Position numbers and translations under genes: made by a program
Notes under the pieces: generated by a model
Databases searched by the model: none
What the model saw: only the letters and a program-made list of their open reading frames with translations
Told to the model about the DNA's origin: nothing
Assembly (NCBI RefSeq): GCF_014648095.1
Contig: NZ_BMQL01000009.1
Coordinates: forward strand, 105,569 to 169,568
Direction of reading: 5' to 3'
DNA from: Deinococcus ruber
GTDB lineage: Bacteria > Deinococcota > Deinococci > Deinococcales > Deinococcaceae
Length of the DNA: 64,000 nucleotides
Shown: in pieces, positions 54,123-64,000 of the stretch
Layout of the letters: the number at the start of each line of letters is the position of its first letter
Numbering within the stretch: the first letter of the stretch is position 1

Positions 54123-54512
54123 TTACACGCCGAAAAAGCCCACCAGGTCGCACAGTCGTCCGTCGCGGGCGATCTTTCCCACGTCTCGGCCCTCGCGCAG
54201 TGTGAAGCCGTCGCCGTCGGTGGCACGCCAGGTGAAATGCACGCAGTCGTGGTGAGCGCTTACCGGGCTCGTCAGTTCCAGGCGCACGCCGGGGTACCTC
54301 ATGGTGAAGGCGTGGATGTGTTCGCTCAGTGCCTGCTGGCCCACCACCCGCGCCGTCGGGTCTGAATACACTGCGGTTTCACACCATGCCAGTTCCAGCA
54401 GCCTGCGCCGGGTCTGGTCATCGGCTTCGTTCCAGGCGGCAAGGTAAGCCATGACGATCATTTCGACGGATTCCGTCTTCGCAGCATTGATGTCCGCGAC
54501 GGCGTGATTCAT
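54123..54512 (-). CDS. SnoaL/NTF2-like protein
   Basis: A 129-residue single-domain protein of the NTF2-like cone fold. Indicators are YLAAWNEADDQTRRRLLELAW near the start, the middle segment YSDPTARVVGQQALSEHIHA and C-terminal strands including CVHFTWRATDGDG. Such proteins bind small hydrophobic ligands or act as isomerases. GGAGG is a good ribosome site before ATG 54512. It stands alone. Confidence 0.85.
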   Translation of the reverse strand: MNHAVADINAAKTESVEMIVMAYLAAWNEADDQTRRRLLELAWCETAVYSDPTARVVGQQALSEHIHAFTMRYPGVRLELTSPVSAHHDCVHFTWRATDGDGFTLREGRDVGKIARDGRLCDLVGFFGV

Positions 54513-54647
54513 ACATCCTCCGGAGCGACCTGCTCGGCCCTCTGAACCGTGACAGCCACCTTTCAGAGTACGCCGCGCCGATCTTTACTTTCTACAGCTG
54601 ACAGCTGCTCTGTGGGCGCGTGGGGCGTTCAGCCTTTACCCTGAGGC

Positions 54648-57607
<2,960 letters not shown>

Positions 57608-57684
57608 GAAGTGAGAAGTGGGCACAGCGGTTCAGAGGGCATGCCGACTTCGCTGTTCCGACAGGCCACAAGCTACAAGCCTTT

Positions 57685-59010
57685 TTAGCTGCTGCCGCGC
57701 TCACCACTCTGATTCCACACCACCGACACCGCAAATCCGTCTGCCTGCCACTGCGCTTCGAGGGTAGCGGGCCAGCGCTGGACGTGGGCGTGCACCAGTG
57801 CCAGTCCCAGGCCGCTGCCGGGCACGTTCTGCACGCCCGTTCCGCGCTCGAAGGGGCGTAGCAGCCGCGCCCACTCGTGTTCCAGGGGGCCGGGGCCGCT
57901 GTCGCAGATGCTCAGGGTCTGCCCCTGCACCCGCACCTGCACGGCGGCGCCGCCGTACTTCAGGGCGTTGCTCAGCAGATTGTCGATCACCACCTGAAGG
58001 CCCGGCATCTCGGCCAGAATCCAGCTTTCCTCGATATCCAGCTCCAGCCGCCGCCCCGCGTGCTGTGCCGAGTCGTGCAGGCGCTCGGCCACGCTCAGGG
58101 TCGCCGCGCCCAGTTCCAGCGGCACCAGCAGCGGCGGGGTGTCGGTGCGGGCCAGTTCCAGCAGCCCTTCACTCAGCGCGATCAGCGACTGGACGCGGTT
58201 TCGCATCACCAGCAGCGTTTTTCGCAGGGTTTCTTCGTCTCGGGGCCGCTCCAGGGCCAGATCGAGCCGCCCTTTCAGCGTGGTCAGCGGGGTTCTCAGT
58301 TCGTGCGCGGCGGTGCGGGCGAATTCTTTTTCGCGCTCGATGCTGCCCTCCAGCCGATCGAGCATGCGGTTGACCGTGAGGGTCAGGCGGGCCATTTCGT
58401 CGCGCCCTGGCGACACGGCCACGCGCTCGGCATACTGTCCCCCCGCCGCGATGCGCTCGGCCATGCTCACCACCGCATCCACGGGGCGAAGCGCTCTGTC
58501 GGCCAGCAGATATCCGGCGGCGCACGCCACCACGATCATGAAAGCGCTGCCCAGCACCAGCATGCGCCCCAGCAGTTCCACCACTTCATCCAGGCTGTCA
58601 CTGGCACGCGACACGCGCAGCAGCAGGCCGCGTGCCAGCACAGTGGTAAAGACCCGCCGCCCCAGCGCTTTATACGTTCCCAGCCGCAGCGGAAGCGCGG
58701 GAAGCACCGCTGGATTGCCTGCCCGAACGAGCCGCGTACCAGTACTGCTCAGAAGTTCTGCCGTGATCTCGGCGCTGGGCTGGAAGGCCGCCGAAAAATG
58801 CGGCTGGCTGCCCGTCCAGCTCAGGCCCGACTGAGCCACCTGAGCGGTGTCGCGCAGATTGGCGTCGAGCGAGTGCGTCAGGGTGCTGCGGGCCGCCACA
58901 AACACGATCAGCGCCCCCAGCATCACACTCAGCGAGAAGATCAGCGCGTAGCCCAGCATGAGTTTCAGCCGCAGACTGAGCAGATTCAGGGCATTCAGGC
59001 CGCGCTGCAC
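57685..59010 (-). CDS. Two-component sensor histidine kinase
   Basis: A 441-residue membrane kinase. Two membrane helices (MLGYALIFSLSVMLGALIVF and AFMIVVACAAGYLLA) flank an extracytoplasmic sensor of about 110 residues. A HAMP-like segment follows (PVDAVVSMAERIAAGGQYAE). HisKA has RTAAHELRTPLTTLKGR, and the ATPase domain has NLLSNALKYGGAAV, SDSGPGPLEHEW-like sequence and GSGLGLALVHA. The GTG start at 59010 lies five bases after the response regulator stop, with GAGGA upstream. It is the partner of that regulator. Confidence 0.93.
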   Translation of the reverse strand: MQRGLNALNLLSLRLKLMLGYALIFSLSVMLGALIVFVAARSTLTHSLDANLRDTAQVAQSGLSWTGSQPHFSAAFQPSAEITAELLSSTGTRLVRAGNPAVLPALPLRLGTYKALGRRVFTTVLARGLLLRVSRASDSLDEVVELLGRMLVLGSAFMIVVACAAGYLLADRALRPVDAVVSMAERIAAGGQYAERVAVSPGRDEMARLTLTVNRMLDRLEGSIEREKEFARTAAHELRTPLTTLKGRLDLALERPRDEETLRKTLLVMRNRVQSLIALSEGLLELARTDTPPLLVPLELGAATLSVAERLHDSAQHAGRRLELDIEESWILAEMPGLQVVIDNLLSNALKYGGAAVQVRVQGQTLSICDSGPGPLEHEWARLLRPFERGTGVQNVPGSGLGLALVHAHVQRWPATLEAQWQADGFAVSVVWNQSGERGSS

Positions 59011-59015
59011 GGTCC

Positions 59016-59690
59016 TCAGCTCGCTACCCGGCCTATACGGTAGCCGGAGCCACGCACCGTTTCGATCAGCGCTTCGTGGGTCTTGCGGCGCAGCGTACTC
59101 ACGTACACGTCGATCACCTTGGGTTCGACACCGTTCTCACCGCCCCACAGGCGTTCGATAATTTCATCGCGTCCGAAGACCCGCCCCGGATGCAGCACCA
59201 GCAGCTCCAGCAGCAGAAATTCCCGCCGCGTCAGATCGGCCCTCGCTCCGTTGCGGCACACCTCGCGCCCGCCCAGATCGAGCACCCACTCGCCCGGCAG
59301 CGGCACGGTGTTCTGCGGGTGGCCGCCCGCTCGCCGCAGCAGCGCCCGGATTCTGGCCCGCAGTTCGCCAAAGTCAAACGGCTTGGTCAGATAGTCATCG
59401 CCGCCCGCATCCAGCCCGCGAATCCGGTCTTCGGGCAGGCCGCGTGCCGTCAGGTACAGCATCGGGGTGGTCAGGCCCAGCCTGCGGAGGCGCTGGCCCA
59501 GCTGAAAGCCCGCGTCGGCCTCGCCCGGCAACATCACGTCCAGAATCAGCACGCCGTAGGGAAACAGCCGCGCCAGTTCCTCGCCCTGAGTAGCGGTGGC
59601 GGCCACGTCGCACTCGTAGCCGTCGTCTGCCAGCCCGTCGCACAGCAGTTCCGAAATAAAGGCGTCGTCCTCGACGATCAGTACACGCAT
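59016..59690 (-). CDS. OmpR-family response regulator
   Basis: A 224-residue response regulator. The receiver has Asp8/Asp9, phosphorylation site Asp51 in LILDVMLPG, Thr81 and Lys103. The C-terminal winged helix (ADLTRREFLLLELLVLHPG to VDVYVSTLRRK, TVRGSGYRIG) is OmpR/PhoB type. It is first in an operon with the kinase. A TATACC sequence lies upstream in the leader. The signal is not known. Confidence 0.94.
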   Translation of the reverse strand: MRVLIVEDDAFISELLCDGLADDGYECDVAATATQGEELARLFPYGVLILDVMLPGEADAGFQLGQRLRRLGLTTPMLYLTARGLPEDRIRGLDAGGDDYLTKPFDFGELRARIRALLRRAGGHPQNTVPLPGEWVLDLGGREVCRNGARADLTRREFLLLELLVLHPGRVFGRDEIIERLWGGENGVEPKVIDVYVSTLRRKTHEALIETVRGSGYRIGRVAS

Positions 59691-59754
59691 ACGTCAGCGA
59701 GCATCGGCAGGCCGGGTAAAACCTGGGTATACCGTTCCTTCAGAGGCTCCCGAC

Positions 59755-60705
<951 letters not shown>

Positions 60706-60893
60706 CGGCGGCCCCAGGCAGGGCAGCGCAGGAAGGAGTTCACACCGACAGTCTAGAGCAGAGTGGGGAAGGGGAAGTAAGAGCCGCGTCTCAGATGAGC
60801 TGCCGCTCTCTGCTGCTGTCTCTTGTTGTTTTCTGCTCTATCAGAGCACTAACCAAGGAACGCCGTCCAGACCGCCATTCCCACTGCCGCCCT
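60706..60893. other. Intergenic region between MOSC and recombinase genes
   Basis: These 188 bases between two same-strand genes show no coding sequence. They probably hold the recombinase promoter. No strong hairpin or repeat is apparent. Confidence 0.5.
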
Positions 60894-61742
60894 TCAGTAC
60901 ATCGGATTGGGTGTGTCGCCCACCTCCAGCACTTCCAGCACGTCGCCCACCTGAAGCCGCCCGGTTCGTTCTTCATACGGCGCGTCCTGCACCATGTTCT
61001 GCCCGAACGGAACTTTGCGGTCACGCTGGCGGGTGCGTGTCAGCGTTCGCAGCGGCTCGGCGCTCATGCGGCCTTCCTCCGTCACATTGACGATGCTGCA
61101 CCGGGCGCAGCTTTCGACCACCTCGAAGTGCAGCCCGCCGATGCGGATACGCCGCCAGCAGTCCTCGCTGTAGGGGGGCAGGTCGCCGCCGATCAACAGA
61201 TTGGGCCGGAAATCCTGCACCGTGACCGGGCGGGGGCTGCGGGTGTTCACGTCGGCAAGCGACGCGGCGGTGATCAGGTTGAAGGGATTGCCGTCGACAT
61301 ACGCCAGAAGCGAGCGGTAAGGCCTGCCGGTGGGCTGCCAGCGCTCCACGTCGTCTGGCAGGTGCAGCAGCGTGCAGCCGTCGTCCAGATAATCGCTGAA
61401 CCACGCGGTTGCCTCGTCCGATACCTCGGTGCCCCCGACCTCGCTCCCCCAGAAGTCGATGCTCTGGCCCTCTTTCTGGGGCTGTGCAGGCACATGCAGC
61501 CTCGGCATGCCGGGCGCTTCCACCCGCAGGCCCGCGCCTTCCAGCGTCACCTGAAGCTGCCGCATGCGCGGAAACTGCCGCTGCGTCACCGGCTGCCGTC
61601 CCTGGTCGATCACCATCCAGCGCCGATCCAGATGCAGGCCGCGTGGCCCCACCTCGGAACTGTCGAGCTGAATTCCGCCCGCCGATTTGATCGGATAGAT
61701 GTACAGAGCGCTGAGGGTGAGCGGGGCAGGCGGTGTCGGCAT
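60894..61742 (-). CDS. MOSC domain protein (molybdenum-sulfur carrier family)
   Basis: A 282-residue protein with the MOSC N-terminal beta barrel (SALYIYPIKSAGGIQLDSSE to LDRRWMVIDQ) followed by the MOSC catalytic domain. The conserved Cys is in VVESCARCSIVNV. Family members bind molybdenum cofactor and reduce N-hydroxylated compounds or donate sulfur. GAGGA lies six bases upstream of the ATG. It is 54 bases downstream of the amino-sugar operon, same strand, but functionally unlike it. Confidence 0.9.
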   Translation of the reverse strand: MPTPPAPLTLSALYIYPIKSAGGIQLDSSEVGPRGLHLDRRWMVIDQGRQPVTQRQFPRMRQLQVTLEGAGLRVEAPGMPRLHVPAQPQKEGQSIDFWGSEVGGTEVSDEATAWFSDYLDDGCTLLHLPDDVERWQPTGRPYRSLLAYVDGNPFNLITAASLADVNTRSPRPVTVQDFRPNLLIGGDLPPYSEDCWRRIRIGGLHFEVVESCARCSIVNVTEEGRMSAEPLRTLTRTRQRDRKVPFGQNMVQDAPYEERTGRLQVGDVLEVLEVGDTPNPMY

Positions 61743-61796
61743 AGATGTCCTCTGGAAGTGAACTCGGGGTGGGTGGTGGGAGCGGCTGGCTGGTCT

Positions 61797-62783
61797 TCAG
61801 GTCACGAACAGCGATTCTTCCGGGCAGGTTTCTTCCAGCCGCCGGAACAAGGTTTCTGTCACGGTCTGCCCGGCCAGTTCCAGCGCCAGCAGCAGCGCTC
61901 CGAAAACGGGTTCGTGGTGGCTGGCCTGCCACGTCACATCAGGACTCACTTCATGGACGCGGGTCATCAGGGCCTCGCGCAGCAGCGGCGACGGATGGCG
62001 CATGACGCCGCCAGAGGTGACGAGCCGGTACGCACCGCTCAGACCCACCTTGCGGGCGGCGGCCAATGCGTACTCGCCCAGCGCCGCGCCGTGCTGCTGC
62101 ACGATTCTGCGGCTGGTGGCGTCGCCCGCCTGCGCCTCATCGATCAGGACGCGGGCCAGGCGACCCAGGTGGGCGTGTGGCGGCTGCTCGCGTGCCGTGA
62201 ACGAGTGCAGCAGCGCGTCCACCGTCTCGCAGCCGAAGTGCGCCAGCGTTCTGGCGGTCAGGGTGGTGGGAGGGTCGATGCCCAGGTCGGCGCGGTACAC
62301 GGCCCGCAGAGTGCGCTGCGCCAGTTCTTCCGCGCCTTCGGGCTCCTGCCAGTAACTGCTGTGCCAGGCGGTGCCGCCCGCCGCCCGCGCCGCCGTGCCC
62401 GCGCTGGTGCCGCACACCACCGCCACGCCCAGGCCGTCCAGCGACCCGGCCCGGAGTGCGCCCACCGCGTCATTGACTACGTGCTGAGCCTCGGCCCAGT
62501 TCCAGCGGTTCAGTTCGCGGCGCAGCAGGGCGAAGTCTTCGGGCCAGTCGGCTCCACTGGCACTGAGCGTCACGGCCTGCATCCGGACGCTCTCAATAAG
62601 CCCCGCGCTGGCACGGGCCGCACTCACCGCCTGTTCCAGCGCCGACAGTGCCCGGTGCTGCTGCACATAGATATTGCTGCTTCCAGCGCGGCCCCAGCCC
62701 AGCACCGTGCCGTTGGTGTCGGCAATCAGGGCGATGGTTTTGGTGTTGCCCGCGTCGATTCCCAGCACATGGGTGCTGCTCAT
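61797..62783 (-). CDS. BadF/BcrA-type N-acetylglucosamine kinase-like protein
   Basis: A 328-residue kinase of the BadF/BadG/BcrA ATPase family, which includes GlcNAc kinase. The phosphate-1 loop is GIDAGNTKTIALI, DAVGALRAG holds the catalytic Asp, and VAVVCGTSAGTAAR and SGGVMRHPSPLL are the second and third phosphate/adenosine motifs. ATG 62783 overlaps the NagB-like stop by four bases. It should phosphorylate an amino sugar such as GlcNAc. Confidence 0.87.
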   Translation of the reverse strand: MSSTHVLGIDAGNTKTIALIADTNGTVLGWGRAGSSNIYVQQHRALSALEQAVSAARASAGLIESVRMQAVTLSASGADWPEDFALLRRELNRWNWAEAQHVVNDAVGALRAGSLDGLGVAVVCGTSAGTAARAAGGTAWHSSYWQEPEGAEELAQRTLRAVYRADLGIDPPTTLTARTLAHFGCETVDALLHSFTAREQPPHAHLGRLARVLIDEAQAGDATSRRIVQQHGAALGEYALAAARKVGLSGAYRLVTSGGVMRHPSPLLREALMTRVHEVSPDVTWQASHHEPVFGALLLALELAGQTVTETLFRRLEETCPEESLFVT

Positions 62784-63496
62784 GTCCAGGCGGCCTCATC
62801 CGCGATCACGGTCAGAGGGACGCGGCGCAGCAGCGAAGAGGGCACGTCGGGCGTTTCCGGCCCCTCCAGCGTGCGGCGCAGGATGTCTCGTTTATGCGCT
62901 CCATTCACCAGCAGCAGCACCGCTCTGGCCGACAGAATCACGTTCATTCCGGCGGTGATGGCGTGGGTCGGCACGCTCAGTTCGCCCCAGTAGGCGCGGT
63001 TGCTCTCCAGGCTCGCGGGCGTGAGCGCGAGCACGCGGGTCGGGGCGGTGGGCGGGCTGGGCGGTTCGTTGAATCCCAGGTGGCCATTTGGCCCCAGTCC
63101 CAGAATCGCCAGATCGATGCCGCCCAGCGCGGCAATATCTGCCTCGAAGGCGGCAGGGTCGGCAAGCCGAATACTCTGCCGAATTCCCAGCGGCGTCACG
63201 AAAGAGCGCTCCATCCATCCCCACAGGCTGCGCGGGTCGTGGTCGCTCAGGCCCAGGTATTCGTCGAGCTGCACGGCAGTCACGCGGCTGAAATCGATAT
63301 CTCCACGTGCTGCCCGCCTGCCCAGTTCGGCATATGTCGGCATCGGGGTGTTGCCGGTCGCCACCAGAATGCTGAGCGTCGGCTTTGCCCGCACCTGCGC
63401 CGCGATGAAGTCGGCGGCCTGAACAGCCAGCGCCTGTGAGTCGGGCTGAATATCGAGCGTCACGCCTGCCTGCATCATTTCAGTCGGTGCTACCAC
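62780..63496 (-). CDS. nagB: Glucosamine-6-phosphate deaminase-like protein
   Basis: A 238-residue NagB/SIS-like isomerase. Features are LVATGNTPMPTYAEL, the catalytic-site segment AVQLDEYLGLSD, LAILGLGPNGHLGFNEP and LTVIADEAAW. It converts glucosamine-6-phosphate to fructose-6-phosphate and ammonia. The GTG start at 63496 has GGAG five bases upstream and overlaps the GH4 stop by seven bases; ATGs at 63478/63475 lack a ribosome site. It forms one unit with GH4 and the kinase. Confidence 0.92.
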   Translation of the reverse strand: MVAPTEMMQAGVTLDIQPDSQALAVQAADFIAAQVRAKPTLSILVATGNTPMPTYAELGRRAARGDIDFSRVTAVQLDEYLGLSDHDPRSLWGWMERSFVTPLGIRQSIRLADPAAFEADIAALGGIDLAILGLGPNGHLGFNEPPSPPTAPTRVLALTPASLESNRAYWGELSVPTHAITAGMNVILSARAVLLLVNGAHKRDILRRTLEGPETPDVPSSLLRRVPLTVIADEAAWT

Positions 63497-64000
63497 AGGC
63501 GCTCCGGCAGATACGGACGGTGGGCCAGACTCAGTTCGTCGTACAGCGTCTGAGCCAGTGGCAGCGTCCGAACGAGCGGATTACTCGTCAGCGCCTGAAT
63601 CGCCTGCTGCCTGCTGCCGTTCCAGGCGGCGTTGGCGGCGAGTTGCTGGTATTCGCCCAGCGCCCCCACCAGCCCGCGCACAGCCGTCGGCACGCGGTAC
63701 CCGGAAATGGGCCGCACACCCTGGCGATTCACGATGCACGGCACTTCCACCACCTGCGAATCCGGGAAATCGGCCACCGCGCCGCCGTTCACCACGTTCG
63801 TCGGCCAGATCTCGTTTTTGTCGTTGAACACGGCGTCCATCACGTCCACCGCCACTTCCAGCTCGAAGATGCCGCCGCGTGACAGCTCCGGTTCCAGCGT
63901 GGGATTCGGCGCGTCCACCTGTTCGCGGTAGTGCTTCCAGTAGCTCGGCACGTCGGCCAGGATGTCCTGAGCGCGGGTGGTGGGCTTTTCTGTCAGGTCG
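63490..64000 (-). CDS. GH4-family 6-phospho-beta-glucosidase-like enzyme, 5' end cut by window edge
   Basis: Only the C-terminal 169 residues are present; the frame is open at base 64000. The segment VVEVPCIVNRQGVRPISGYR and a C-terminal helical part ending PYLPERLW fit family 4 glycosidases, which use NAD+ and Mn2+ to hydrolyse phosphorylated glycosides. The conserved His and Cys residues near the NAD site are off the window. It is first in the visible amino-sugar operon. Confidence 0.82.
   Translation of the reverse strand, partial: DLTEKPTTRAQDILADVPSYWKHYREQVDAPNPTLEPELSRGGIFELEVAVDVMDAVFNDKNEIWPTNVVNGGAVADFPDSQVVEVPCIVNRQGVRPISGYRVPTAVRGLVGALGEYQQLAANAAWNGSRQQAIQALTSNPLVRTLPLAQTLYDELSLAHRPYLPERLW

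Overview
The window looks like part of a Deinococcus genome (inference). It is GC-rich throughout and many genes seem to be leaderless or nearly so, with a TANNNT-type -10 box a few bases upstream of the ATG. The gene families also fit Deinococcus: an iteron-type RepA initiator, multi-GAF histidine kinases, a PPK2 polyphosphate kinase, a Ter-type stress module and a tyrosine recombinase. I see no rRNA, tRNA, CRISPR array or insertion sequence. All 52 complete and 2 edge-truncated protein genes called here look intact.

Layout. 1-3.3 kb: an APC-type permease cut by the left edge, then a RepA-like initiator, both on the minus strand. 3.3-4.0 kb: a replication origin with eleven copies of a 17-bp iteron and an AT-rich flank. 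4.0-12.4 kb: two converging operons. The plus-strand one encodes a TerY-like vWA protein, a PP2C phosphatase, a membrane-anchored protein kinase with a helix-hairpin-helix tail, and a fourth protein of unknown function. The minus-strand one encodes PRTase-TRSP, HAD phosphatase, StiP/PRTase-PELOTA and CitE-like lyase proteins. 12.4-21.7 kb: flavin oxidoreductase, ferritin-like protein, MerR-TipAS regulator, transaldolase, PadR plus its membrane partner, hydrolase, PNPOx-like protein and a CASTOR/POLLUX-type channel. 21.8-34.4 kb: two giant GAF histidine kinases flanking NfeD/SPFH, AIM24-like, ROK kinase/NanE and a secreted repeat protein. 34.4-40.7 kb: MocR regulator divergent from a BenE transporter, PitA plus its DUF47 partner, a glycine-zipper protein and an XRE regulator. 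40.7-54.5 kb: GGDEF protein, PPK2, Gfo/Idh dehydrogenase, secreted GH3 enzyme, nitroreductase, LuxR regulator plus HtrA-like protease, ABC binding protein, GDSL hydrolase, and a tethered cytochrome c. 54.6-64 kb: PHP phosphatase, NAD-dependent DNA ligase, a two-component system, tyrosine recombinase, MOSC protein and an amino-sugar operon (GH4, NagB-like, BadF-type kinase) cut by the right edge.

The strongest candidate for an unusual system is 4.0-12.4 kb. Its families match the Ter-associated stress modules described by comparative genomics (vWA/PP2C/kinase signalling plus a predicted nucleoside-like-metabolite pathway), but neither TerD-type proteins nor an ATP-grasp enzyme is encoded here. 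It lies next to the replication origin, and an isolated inverted iteron sits just before a possible promoter for the signalling operon. A complete LigA and a transaldolase on the same segment as a plasmid-type origin suggest a chromid rather than a dispensable plasmid, unless these are second copies.
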